Positions 24,225 to 32,075 of a stretch of DNA of 64,000 bases are shown piece after piece. How positions within the stretch are numbered: the first letter of the stretch is position 1; every line of letters begins with the position of its first letter. A model generated the notes under the pieces. It searched no databases. It was not told the DNA's origin and worked only from the letters and a program-made list of their open reading frames with translations. The position numbers were made by a program, and so were the translations under genes. The stretch spans positions 8,127,501 to 8,191,500 of the forward strand of contig NZ_CP108356.1 in assembly GCF_036237315.1 (NCBI RefSeq), read 5' to 3'. The DNA is from Streptomyces sp. NBC_01351 (GTDB lineage Bacteria > Actinomycetota > Actinomycetes > Streptomycetales > Streptomycetaceae).

Positions 24225-27200
24225 TCAGCTGCCGATCACGACGATGAACGGGTCATGGCTCAGGATCCGGTCATTGTCGTACCAGGCGCCGAGGCGCCGC
24301 CCGGCTTCTTGGTTCTCGTTCGAGTCGATGTAGCGGACGGTGAAGTCGTCGCGGTACGGCTCTCCCTCGTACTGGTAGCGCGCGGCCCCCTGGTAACTGG
24401 ACGCGAAGGGGAACTCGTCGCAGTCGCGCTGCTCTCCCGCCGTGGGTTTACCCGGTACGGCGGCGTTGTTGCACGTGCTGGAGACGACGGACCGGTTGGC
24501 GTCGTAGCGTGCCTGCTCGGTCGCTCCGAAGCCGGGCACGAGGCGGTACATCGGGTCCACGGCGGTCCCGCCCGGCAGCTTCTTGTCGCTCTTCGTCGGG
24601 TACGTGCCACCCGGGTTGTCGAGCGCGTCTCCGATGTGGTCCGCGACCGCCGCTACTCCGAAGTACGGCTCCACGGGAGCGGCGGGGTCGGACGTGTCGC
24701 TCCGGTCGTAGCGCAGGGCGGGTGTGGCATCAGGGAATACGGAGCCCACCTTGGCCCGTACGTTGTAGGCGGCGCTGTCGAAGCGGATCTCCCCCTGCTC
24801 ACCCTCGGAGGGGATGAGCTGGGAGTAGCCGGGGAGCGTGAATTCGAGTACCGGGGTGAAAAGGCCCGTGGCAATCTGATCGCCGTTCGCGACATCGGGC
24901 AGCCTCGGTGCCAGCGACCACAGGTCGAACTTCGTGTCACCGTTGTACTTCCACTGGCTGGGTGAATCACTGCGGCCCGTGTGGAGACCTGGCTGGCAGG
25001 CGTCCTCCACCTTCGGGTCGCCGGGAACTCCGGTGGCCCAGTCCCCCTCACACTCCAGCTTCGCTTCCAGCTTGGCGCCGGCCTGGCTGAAATCACCGCT
25101 GGATATGAAGACGTCCACGTTGAAGTCGAACTCGGCGAAGCGGGTGAACGTGCTGCCGTCCAAGCCGCCCATCTGGCCACGGCCGATCAGGGTATTGGTC
25201 GAGATGAAAGTGCCCTTCAGATAGCAGCCCGGCGGCCACAGGCCACACCTGATCGCCGGCATGACGGTCATGGTCTCCTGGCAGTACGAGAACCGGTTCT
25301 TGATCCACCCGGCCTCGTTGTCCGCGTCGTCGGCGTTCTGGCATTCATCGACATCGGCGATGTACTCGTACGGATCCTGGCCGTTGTTCTCGGGCTTGCG
25401 GCCGCGGTTGAACCGCTGGCTGGGAACGGTGTACGTGCGCTCCCACGCGGCCATGGTCCCGACGGTCGGTGCCATTTCCGCGCTGGGCGCCGCCTGGGCC
25501 GACTGCGCCGGGGCAGGCTGCGCGGCGGACGGGCCGGTGCGCGGTGTGATGCCGAGCGCCTCCAGGTTGCCGTCCCTGTTCAGGACCTGCTCGACGAGGG
25601 CGGGGTCGGCGATCAGCGCGGGATCGCTGATCGTGTAGGTGTCGCCGGGCTGGAGCTTGGTGGGAAGTCCTGAGGCGGCGGTCTCCACGACGAACGATCG
25701 CCAGGGGGACCAACCCAGGTTGTAGTGGGTGCCGTCGTAGGCGTTGGTGCGGAACTTGTACATCTTGCCGTCGACGAGCTGCCCGGCCGGGACCTGCACG
25801 CTCGCCCACTCGCCGGGCGTGACGAAGTCGGAGACGAGCACCCCGTCACCGGCCGGCGTGGTGATCGGCGCGTTGGTTTCCGCGTCGTAGACCTGGAAGC
25901 TGCCATTGACCTTGTCGCCGTCCGCGTCCGCGAACTTGTCCCTCAGCGTCGGCGTGAGGGTGTCGACGGCCCACACGTCGTTGTAGGTCCTGAAGGGCGG
26001 ACCGGCCTGCTGTGCCGTGCCGTCGGAGGGACGGTAGTTGTAGGTCACGGTCAGCTTCGGCTGGTTCGCGGTGGCGTTGCCGGAGTTGACGCGCTTCCAG
26101 GCGCTGATGTCGTCGGTGGCCGCGCGCAGGCCCATGTGACCGCGGGTGGCCTTGGCGGACGCCCAGGTCTGGACGAGGGTGTCGACGTCGGCGTTGATCC
26201 AGCCATCCGGCTGGGTGGCGGCGCAGGACGGATTGCCCTTGGTCTCGGTCGAGGAGTGGTACTGCTTGTTCCACGTGGGTTGCGCGGTCCAGCGCGAGGA
26301 CGTGGAGGAGGCGCTGGTGTCCCAGACGGTCCAGGACTGGGCGCTGCAGTCGGTGTTCCCGGAGTGGAAGTTCCACAGCGCCAGGTTGGTGTCGACGATC
26401 AACGCGTCCTGGATCGGGGTGGTGTTCCACGTGATGAAGGAGCGCGCGGTGCGCGGGGTGCCGTCGGGGTTCTTGGTGCCGGGGTTGCCGAAGTCGAGTT
26501 CGATGTCGTTGGACCAGTCGACGGTCTCGCCCTGCTGCACGTAGGTGTCGAAGGTGTTCGCCAGTGCGGAGGTGGAGGGGTCCACGGTGACCGGGTACTG
26601 GGTCTTGGGATCGGCGAGGAACTTCTCGTCCGGGGTGACGACCAGGTCGATCGCGCCCTCGCCCTTGTCCACGACCTGCATGGCCACGCGGACCCGGTGC
26701 GTGTGCTCGCCGGACCGTTCGTCCACCGAGGCGTCCCACATGACGGGGGCGGGCATCGTCGCGCGCCGTTGACCTGTCCCGGCGTCGGTGAACGTCACCG
26801 ACCCGTCCTCGTTCGCCTCGGCCTTCAGCCCCTTGGCCTTGACCGGCAGCGTGTAGGAGTAGGCGCCGGAGGGCTTCTTGCCGATCTCCACGAACTGTTC
26901 GAAACCGGTCCGGGTGGCCTCGACGATGACGTCGGCGCCGGGTACGGCCTCCCGGTAGCGGGCAGTGGTGCCGTTCAGCTCCGGAGCGGGAAGTCCGCCC
27001 TTCCACTGGAGGGTCACCGCCTGGTCGCCGGTGCCGAGGGTGACGAGGTCGCGCGGGGCGTCGTCCTGGGCGGCGGTCAGCGAGCGCGGCGCTGCGCCGC
27101 CCTTGCCCGCCAGGCGCAGCCCGTTGGGGTGCTCCTTCGCGGTCACGGTTCCGTCGGCGGCCGTGGTCAGTGTCGCGTCGATCGTGCGCCACTCGCCGGC

Positions 27201-27578
27201 CCGCCAGACCCGCTCCGGCCCGGAGGTCAGCTCTGAGGTGAGGGTGCCGTCGGGGTTGGCCACGGTGTAGGAGGTGGCCGTCGTCTCGTCGGAGGCGACG
27301 ACCTGCTTGCCGCTCGTCTTCGCCTGGGCGACGGCCCAGGCCTTCGACCCCTGCGGGTGCTTGGCCGCCCGGGCCGGGTCTGTTTCCTTCTCCTTCTCCT
27401 TCTCCTTCTTCAAGGGGGACTTGGCGGCAGCCGGCGCGCTCGGCCCGCCCGGTGCCGCAACGGCTGTCTGGACGCCAGACGCGAAGGCGGCTTCTGCCGC
27501 CAGCATCAGCGCTGAGACCAGAGCTATTCGCCCGCTGTGGCGTCTGAGGCGGGAACGCCCGGCTGTGTGTCTGGACAC
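24225..27578 (-). CDS. Large secreted protein with DNRLRE-like region and C-terminal NucA/NucB DNase domain
   Basis: The ~1117-residue protein starts with a Sec signal (RIALVSALMLAAEAAFASG). A Lys/Glu-rich patch (KEKEKEKE) follows, then ~400 residues typical of streptomycete wall-associated repeat proteins, including a DNRLRE-like segment (ANTFDTYVQQGETVDWSND, ARSFITWNTTPI). The last ~90 residues contain DCDEFPFASSYQG and ENQEAGRRLGAWYDNDRIL. These match the catalytic and C-terminal motifs of NucA/NucB deoxyribonucleases (D-x-D-E-[WYF]-P and N-x-x-A-G). This suggests a large delivery scaffold with a nuclease tip, like a polymorphic toxin. The GTG at 27578 follows a GGAAGGG site; a TTG at 27620 is possible. 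A ComJ-like gene converges on it. Confidence 0.75.
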   Translation of the reverse strand: MSRHTAGRSRLRRHSGRIALVSALMLAAEAAFASGVQTAVAAPGGPSAPAAAKSPLKKEKEKEKETDPARAAKHPQGSKAWAVAQAKTSGKQVVASDETTATSYTVANPDGTLTSELTSGPERVWRAGEWRTIDATLTTAADGTVTAKEHPNGLRLAGKGGAAPRSLTAAQDDAPRDLVTLGTGDQAVTLQWKGGLPAPELNGTTARYREAVPGADVIVEATRTGFEQFVEIGKKPSGAYSYTLPVKAKGLKAEANEDGSVTFTDAGTGQRRATMPAPVMWDASVDERSGEHTHRVRVAMQVVDKGEGAIDLVVTPDEKFLADPKTQYPVTVDPSTSALANTFDTYVQQGETVDWSNDIELDFGNPGTKNPDGTPRTARSFITWNTTPIQDALIVDTNLALWNFHSGNTDCSAQSWTVWDTSASSTSSRWTAQPTWNKQYHSSTETKGNPSCAATQPDGWINADVDTLVQTWASAKATRGHMGLRAATDDISAWKRVNSGNATANQPKLTVTYNYRPSDGTAQQAGPPFRTYNDVWAVDTLTPTLRDKFADADGDKVNGSFQVYDAETNAPITTPAGDGVLVSDFVTPGEWASVQVPAGQLVDGKMYKFRTNAYDGTHYNLGWSPWRSFVVETAASGLPTKLQPGDTYTISDPALIADPALVEQVLNRDGNLEALGITPRTGPSAAQPAPAQSAQAAPSAEMAPTVGTMAAWERTYTVPSQRFNRGRKPENNGQDPYEYIADVDECQNADDADNEAGWIKNRFSYCQETMTVMPAIRCGLWPPGCYLKGTFISTNTLIGRGQMGGLDGSTFTRFAEFDFNVDVFISSGDFSQAGAKLEAKLECEGDWATGVPGDPKVEDACQPGLHTGRSDSPSQWKYNGDTKFDLWSLAPRLPDVANGDQIATGLFTPVLEFTLPGYSQLIPSEGEQGEIRFDSAAYNVRAKVGSVFPDATPALRYDRSDTSDPAAPVEPYFGVAAVADHIGDALDNPGGTYPTKSDKKLPGGTAVDPMYRLVPGFGATEQARYDANRSVVSSTCNNAAVPGKPTAGEQRDCDEFPFASSYQGAARYQYEGEPYRDDFTVRYIDSNENQEAGRRLGAWYDNDRILSHDPFIVVIGS

Positions 27579-27620
27579 GGATGTGTCATCCCTTCCGATC
27601 CTGCCGCTCGGCAAGATCAA

Positions 27621-28420
27621 CAGGGAAATCTAGAGCCGGACTGCGTCCCGATTACATGCAGAATCGGTAATTCTGCGTGATCATGAACATGGTTGCCCAC
27701 ATGTAGTTGAGGGCTCTGTGGGGACTCCGCCAGACCTGCGGTGATCTTGTGGAGACTCTGTCACCACCGGCCTTCTGGGCTCCACCTCGACCGGGCCAAG
27801 ACCGTGCCCCGCCAACCGAAGAAGGCTGTCGCAGCGAAGCCACGGGTGCGGTCGAGCGGGTGGCCGTCGACCGGGGCGGGTACCGGCACCCACTCCGGTA
27901 CGTACGCCTACGACTGGACGCGAACCGACGGCCCCAGTAGGTCTCGAAATCCGGTTCCCAGTCGGTGTCGAGATCGGACTTGTCGGGGTCGTTGAGCAGT
28001 CCGCCTGTGATGCCGGCGATCGTCAGTACTTCTCTCGTGAGGGTCAGACCGCACAGGGCGGGCAAACGCTCGGTGCATTCGAAGCCCGGCACCGCCGTTT
28101 CGGCTACTTCCTTGCGGGTCAGGCATCTTCCGCCGTCTTCCCCGACTCGCAGGCACAGCGCCGTACGCGACGTCCTGGGTGTCGCGACTGGATCAGGGGG
28201 AATACCGGACGTCCTGACAGCCCCATGTGGTCTGCTGGGGTTGCCTGTTGAACGCCCAGACCAAAGGAGCAGACGTGCACCGTCGCGAACGGCTGACACC
28301 AGGACTCGGCGCCGCCGCGGTCCTCCCCGCCACCCCCATTGCCCCAGCCGGGGGCGCCACCCCCGGAGAGGTCGCGGGCTTGGGCCGCTTCGGCCAGGGC
28401 GCCGGGGCGGTGGTCTGACC
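27621..28420 (-). other. Gap with a possible gene remnant
   Basis: On the minus strand, about 27900-28190 reads CLRVGEDGGRCLTRKEVAETA followed by LTLTREVLTIAGITGGLLND, which looks protein-like. No start codon stands upstream with a ribosome site, and the 3' part turns into Arg/Ser-rich low complexity. It may be a decayed gene. The rest shows nothing I can support. Confidence 0.3.
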
Positions 28421-29593
28421 GTGGCACGTACGTTTCCCGTGTCGTTGGCCGAGGCGTATCCGCAGCTGGTGGCGCTGTGGCACCCAGACCGGAACAGATC
28501 CTTGACCCCGGACCGGGTGGGTACGGGTGGCGGGAAGGTGTGGTGGCGGTGCCCGGCCGGTCACGAGTGGGAGGAGACCGTGATCAGCCGTAGGTCCCTG
28601 CCGAAGTGGAAGGGCGGGGACGTCACGGCGTGCCGGGAGTGCACGGGCTTCAAGGTCCGCCGTGTGTTCCCGAAGTGCGGGTGCGTGAAGATGGTCCAGC
28701 CCGGCACACGGGAGGCCGAGTACGACCAGTGTTATTGGTGCCGTAGCCGGGAGTTCGAGGAGAACGCGCCGCGCATCAAGGCCGAGCTGTCCGCAGCGGC
28801 GAAGGCCGCGGCCGGGCGCGCGGAACAGCTGTTGGACGCGGTCGCATTGCCCGAGGCGCTTCCGCCCGGCCTGGCGGTCGAGTGGCGGTATTGGGCGGCC
28901 GGCGAAGTACGCGGCGCCATCGCCGCCGAGCAGGTTCTGGCGAGGTCAGGGGAGGCCGAGCGCGCCCTGGCCCGGGTCACGGTGGCCGCGCAACGGAGCA
29001 TGCCCACGCTGGAAGCGTGCATGGCGGCAACCGCCCGGGACGGGGTGGTGAAGATCCTGGGGCGAGCCTACTGGGCCGAGGGCTGGCGGTACCTGCTGTC
29101 CGGCCGGCCCCGGGAGCCGCTGGGCGCCGAGCACCTGGCGGCCTTCCGTGGCCACCTGGAGGGATGGCTGGAGGACTGGGCGCAGTACGTACGCGAGGAG
29201 CGGGAGGCGGGCCGCAGAGTGCCGGCCACCACGGCCGAGGTGACCGCGGCCCTGACGGAGGAGATCCGAGAGTTCCTCCGGGGCCTGGGCGACGGCGCGA
29301 TGGTCTACGGGGAGGTGCGGGTGCCAGTCGTACCGGAGGGCAAGACGCGCTACGGACGCCTGGACCTGGTGGGGTGGTCGCCTTCACCGGCCATCCCGGA
29401 GTTCGTGGTGGAGGTCGATTCGGCGCCGAACCCGTCGTCAGTGCAGAAGCTGGAGTTCTGCCGGGACGCCGGCGCAGTGCCGCTCTGGGTGAGGTTCGGA
29501 ACCGGCGGGGTGGAAGAAGTCGACGGGGTGGGCGTCATCGACGTACGGGAAGCCGTACGGGCTGCGACCGGCAGCCAGGCCGGGCCTGCCTAG
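28421..29593 (+). CDS. Zinc-ribbon protein with nuclease-like C-terminus
   Basis: The 390-residue protein starts with a treble-clef zinc motif of the DUF4379 kind: LVALWHPDRN, then GGGKVWWRCPAGHEWEETV and TACRECTGF. A second Cys group follows (FPKCGCVK, QCYWCRSREF). A long helical middle leads to a C-terminal part YGRLDLVGW, EFVVEVDSAPNPSSVQKLEF and VPLWVRFG. The spacing of Asp and the following E-x-D resembles PD-(D/E)xK nucleases, though the usual Lys is not evident. It may bind DNA or nucleotides, and nuclease activity is uncertain. The GTG at 28421 is chosen because the zinc domain begins there. Confidence 0.65.
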   Translation: MARTFPVSLAEAYPQLVALWHPDRNRSLTPDRVGTGGGKVWWRCPAGHEWEETVISRRSLPKWKGGDVTACRECTGFKVRRVFPKCGCVKMVQPGTREAEYDQCYWCRSREFEENAPRIKAELSAAAKAAAGRAEQLLDAVALPEALPPGLAVEWRYWAAGEVRGAIAAEQVLARSGEAERALARVTVAAQRSMPTLEACMAATARDGVVKILGRAYWAEGWRYLLSGRPREPLGAEHLAAFRGHLEGWLEDWAQYVREEREAGRRVPATTAEVTAALTEEIREFLRGLGDGAMVYGEVRVPVVPEGKTRYGRLDLVGWSPSPAIPEFVVEVDSAPNPSSVQKLEFCRDAGAVPLWVRFGTGGVEEVDGVGVIDVREAVRAATGSQAGPA

Positions 29594-29639
29594 CCGGGAG
29601 CTGCCCGTCGAGGCGTCGGCGGGCCTCGTTCGGCTCTCG

Positions 29640-29982
29640 ACACTTCGACCCCCAGGTCGAACACGTCACGGTCCTCAGCGCTTCCTCCGGCAACGCAGAG
29701 GCCGGCGAGGCCCTGGAGCGGGCTTTCGAGACCTACTACCACCCCGACGAGGAACCCTCGGCCAGCCTGCCGGTCTCCGAACCTGTCACCATCACCACAG
29801 ACGGGAAACCCGTGACGTTCGAACTCTGGCGCAACAGCAGCAACCGCTGCTGGGTCGCCCGGGGATGCGTCGAGCGCACCGACGTGATCCTGTCCGGCTC
29901 CGAGGTTGACCCCAGCGAGCTCAGCCTGGTCCGCGTGACCGACCTGACCTCGTTCTCGACTCCGTTCGCGCCCCTCGGGTAA
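29640..29982 (+). pseudogene. Remnant of a hypothetical gene
   Basis: The plus frame reads ALERAFETYYHPDEEPSASL, then EPVTITTDGKPVTFELWRNS and RCWVARGCVERTDVILSGSE, ending STPFAPLG. It is clearly protein-like, but no ATG, GTG or TTG precedes it in frame with a ribosome site before unrelated sequence begins. It is probably N-terminally truncated. I do not recognise the family. Confidence 0.45.
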
Positions 29983-30115
29983 CTGAGCCTAGCCTTTTCC
30001 GATCTGGTGGTGCTGACCGCGGGCTGGACATGCCTGCGCAACGACGCAGCTCCTGGTAGACGGGTTCTCGATCAAGATCACCCGTGGCTCTGCCCTGCGT
30101 CGAACGCCGCCGAGG

Positions 30116-30350
30116 GGTGTGAGGGCGGCCGCTCGGTAGGGACGTGGCTGTAGTCGGCTCCGTGAACGCGCCGTACGTACTTCTCGCCGCCGCCGGGGAC
30201 CCCGATCACGTAATCGGCGGGCTCCACCCCCTGGTTAGTCGTTGCGGACCCACAGCGTCACGGCTACCTGGCAGTGCCACCCGGACGGCGTCCATTTTTG
30301 GGCGAGGCGGTACGCCTTTACCGCTTGGCCGTGGGGGAGGGGGAGCCAGA
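30116..30350 (-). pseudogene. Decayed gene, copy 1 (paralogous to 47890-48226)
   Basis: Leftward frames read AQKWTPSGWHCQVAVTLWVR, then a stop and frame change, then KYVRRVHGADYSHVPTERPP. The same order occurs at 47890-48226 (AQKWTPSGWRCQVAVALGS, then EYLLRVDGAEYSHVPTEHPP). The shared residues differ by conservative changes, so the minus strand was the coding one. Both copies are broken by frameshifts. The parent family is unknown to me. The stretch 30351-30721 that follows has no supportable gene. Confidence 0.55.
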
Positions 30351-30721
30351 CCGGCGGGGGGAAGCGGCCGGGTCGGATCGGGCACGGTCAGGAGCGGGAC
30401 AACTGCTTCTGCCGGGCAACCGGCATCGACTACACACACGCGGAGTTCGGCGGACGTTCGGCTACGACGGCAGGCAGGGGTGGTACTGCACGCTGGAGCG
30501 GTGGCAGCGAGCGGGGCCGCCCAGGCTCCCCGGGGTGGACCGGCTTCGCCCGCCGGGCGCCGCGCTGCCCAGGTGGCAGGGATTTTCGATGGTCGTCTTG
30601 CCATGCGGCTGCGGTGTGCGGACGAGTCCGGGACGACCAACTGGTACCGAGCCCGCAACTCATCCGTCGCCACCGTCCGCGACCGACACACCCGAGCTCC
30701 ACCGACCCGCCCAAGGATTTC

Positions 30722-31774
30722 TCAGGCATCGGCGCCGCCGGCCTCCCGAAGACGCCGATGCTGCGCCACGTCCAGGACCAGCCCGCTCCCCGTCCCGGCC
30801 CCGCGGTAGTGGGCAGTCATGAGGGTCAACGTGTCGATCACTCGTTGGCGAACGGCTTCGGGGGCCAGCACCTCGGCGGCAGCGCCGATCTGCAAAACCC
30901 GTTCCACCGCGTCGTCCAGGGACTCGGTGGGGATGGTGATCTGCACCCAACCGTGGGCGTCTGGGGGTGAGACGACGCGGACCGGGAATCCCGGGCCCAT
31001 GAGGTCGGTCAGGCGTTCGCAGCCCTGGGGCGAGATCCGCAGTGTCATGTCGTTCTGGCGCAGGTCCGTCTGGTAGCGGGCTGTTGCCTGCGCCCAGTAG
31101 GCGGCCAGGTCGAAGTCCTCCGGCCAGTCGAAGGAGCCTGGTGCGAGCGTGATTCGTTGGATGCGCCCGACGCGGTAGGTCCTGTGCTCGCCGCCGTCGT
31201 GAGGGCGGGCGACGAGGTACCAGGATCCCGCTTTGCAGACCAGTCCGAGTGGTTGCAGGGTGCGTTCCACATCGCGCGGAGGGGCCGGTGCCCACCGCCG
31301 GTACCGGATGGTGACGGGCGTGGACTGCCACACGGCGGCGGCAATGATCTTGAGGTGCGACGCCGGTTCGGGCTCGCGGAACCAGGCGACGGCGTCGAGG
31401 TGGAAGCGTTGACGGATCCGCCCGGCGCGGTCCGCGGCCTCGTCGGGCAGGGCGGCGAGCAGTTTGAGCTCGGTGGCGGCCAAGGCGGCGCCGAGTCCCA
31501 GTTCGGCGGCCTGGCCCGGCAGGCCGATCAGCGCGAGGACGTCGGCTTCCTGGCCGGTCAAGCCGGTGAGCCGGGTCTGCCATCCGTCGAGGAGGGTGTA
31601 CCCGCCGCGCGGTCCGTCCGCGACGTACACCGGCACCCCGGCGGCCGAGAGGGCGTCGATGTCGCGGTAGACGGTCCGAGGCGAGACCTTCAACTCCCGG
31701 GAGAGGGCGGGAGCGTTGATCGGGCCGCTGGTCTGCAGGAGCAGGAGGAGATGCAGGAGACGGGTCGCACGCAT
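30722..31774 (-). CDS. YafY-type WYL-domain transcriptional regulator
   Basis: Residues 1-60 form a DeoR-like HTH (MRATRLLHLLLLLQTSGPINAPALSRELKVSPRTVYRDI), then the wing GVPVYVADGPRGGY. Residues ~150-225 are a WYL domain (PVTIRYRRW, GLVCKAGSWYLVARPHDG, RTYRVGRIQ). A C-terminal WCX-like part follows (AHGWVQITIPTESLDDAVERVLQIGAAAEVLAP). WYL domains bind ligands, sometimes nucleic acids. An upstream in-frame ATG at 31804 exists, but 31774 matches the usual family start. It is divergent from the peptide/TPR/MFS cassette, and an inverted repeat lies between, so it probably controls itself and that cassette. Confidence 0.82.
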   Translation of the reverse strand: MRATRLLHLLLLLQTSGPINAPALSRELKVSPRTVYRDIDALSAAGVPVYVADGPRGGYTLLDGWQTRLTGLTGQEADVLALIGLPGQAAELGLGAALAATELKLLAALPDEAADRAGRIRQRFHLDAVAWFREPEPASHLKIIAAAVWQSTPVTIRYRRWAPAPPRDVERTLQPLGLVCKAGSWYLVARPHDGGEHRTYRVGRIQRITLAPGSFDWPEDFDLAAYWAQATARYQTDLRQNDMTLRISPQGCERLTDLMGPGFPVRVVSPPDAHGWVQITIPTESLDDAVERVLQIGAAAEVLAPEAVRQRVIDTLTLMTAHYRGAGTGSGLVLDVAQHRRLREAGGADA

Positions 31775-31798
31775 CCGGCAAAAGTACTCCCAGAGGTA

Positions 31799-31813
31799 TG
31801 ACATGACCTGTCA
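31799..31813. promoter_or_regulatory. Candidate operator between WYL regulator and peptide gene
   Basis: TGACA and TGTCA are arranged as an inverted repeat with 5 bases between. It lies 25 bp upstream of the regulator start and 68 bp before the peptide start, a fitting place for autoregulation. This is inference from pattern and position. Confidence 0.35.
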
Positions 31814-31880
31814 GGGGTCGTGCTCCAGGATCGACGAGTCGGGCCGGCAACGGGCCGCCCCGGCCTGAAGGGAGATTGCT

Positions 31881-31970
31881 ATGAAGAAGGTTGCGATCCG
31901 CAAGAACGGCATCATGGCTCAGGCATCTGCCGGCAAGGTGCACTGGTGCTCCTGCTGCTTCGAGCAGTGA
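31881..31970 (+). CDS. 29-residue Cys-rich peptide, candidate RiPP precursor or signalling peptide
   Basis: This short gene encodes a basic head (MKKVAIRKNG) and a tail KVHWCSCCFEQ, with three cysteines and one tryptophan in the last eight residues. A strong GGAG site stands 6 bases before the ATG, and the codons are normal. It is followed by a perfect hairpin, then by the TPR and MFS exporter genes. The layout (tiny peptide, attenuator, sensor-like protein, exporter, divergent regulator) is that of ribosomal peptide natural products or peptide pheromones. No lanthipeptide, radical-SAM or YcaO modifying enzyme is present nearby. The peptide is inferred to be exported, and any modification is unknown. 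Confidence 0.6.
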   Translation: MKKVAIRKNGIMAQASAGKVHWCSCCFEQ

Positions 31971-31998
31971 GACATCGCGTCTAGCCGATTCTGATTTA

Positions 31999-32037
31999 CG
32001 AGGGGATGGACGGCACGGGCTGCCGTCCATCCCCTCG
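31999..32037 (+). terminator. Perfect 17-bp hairpin, terminator or attenuator
   Basis: cgaggggatggacggca and tgccgtccatcccctcg pair perfectly over 17 bp with a 5-base loop (cgggc). It lies 28 bp after the peptide stop and 38 bp before the TPR start. No U-run follows, as is normal for actinomycetes. It probably makes the peptide transcript far more abundant than the downstream genes. Confidence 0.8.
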
Positions 32038-32075
32038 CATGTTCGCGAGATGAGCTATCGACCCTCAGGATGAGC

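Noticed and set aside
25725..27236. 503-codon plus-strand open frame
   Set aside because: It is antisense to the secreted DNase protein and is Gly/Val/Arg-rich without a domain.
30351..30721. Plus-strand frame reading FGYDGRQGWYCTLERWQRAG
   Set aside because: A short stretch looks protein-like, but no start, no end and no family could be found.
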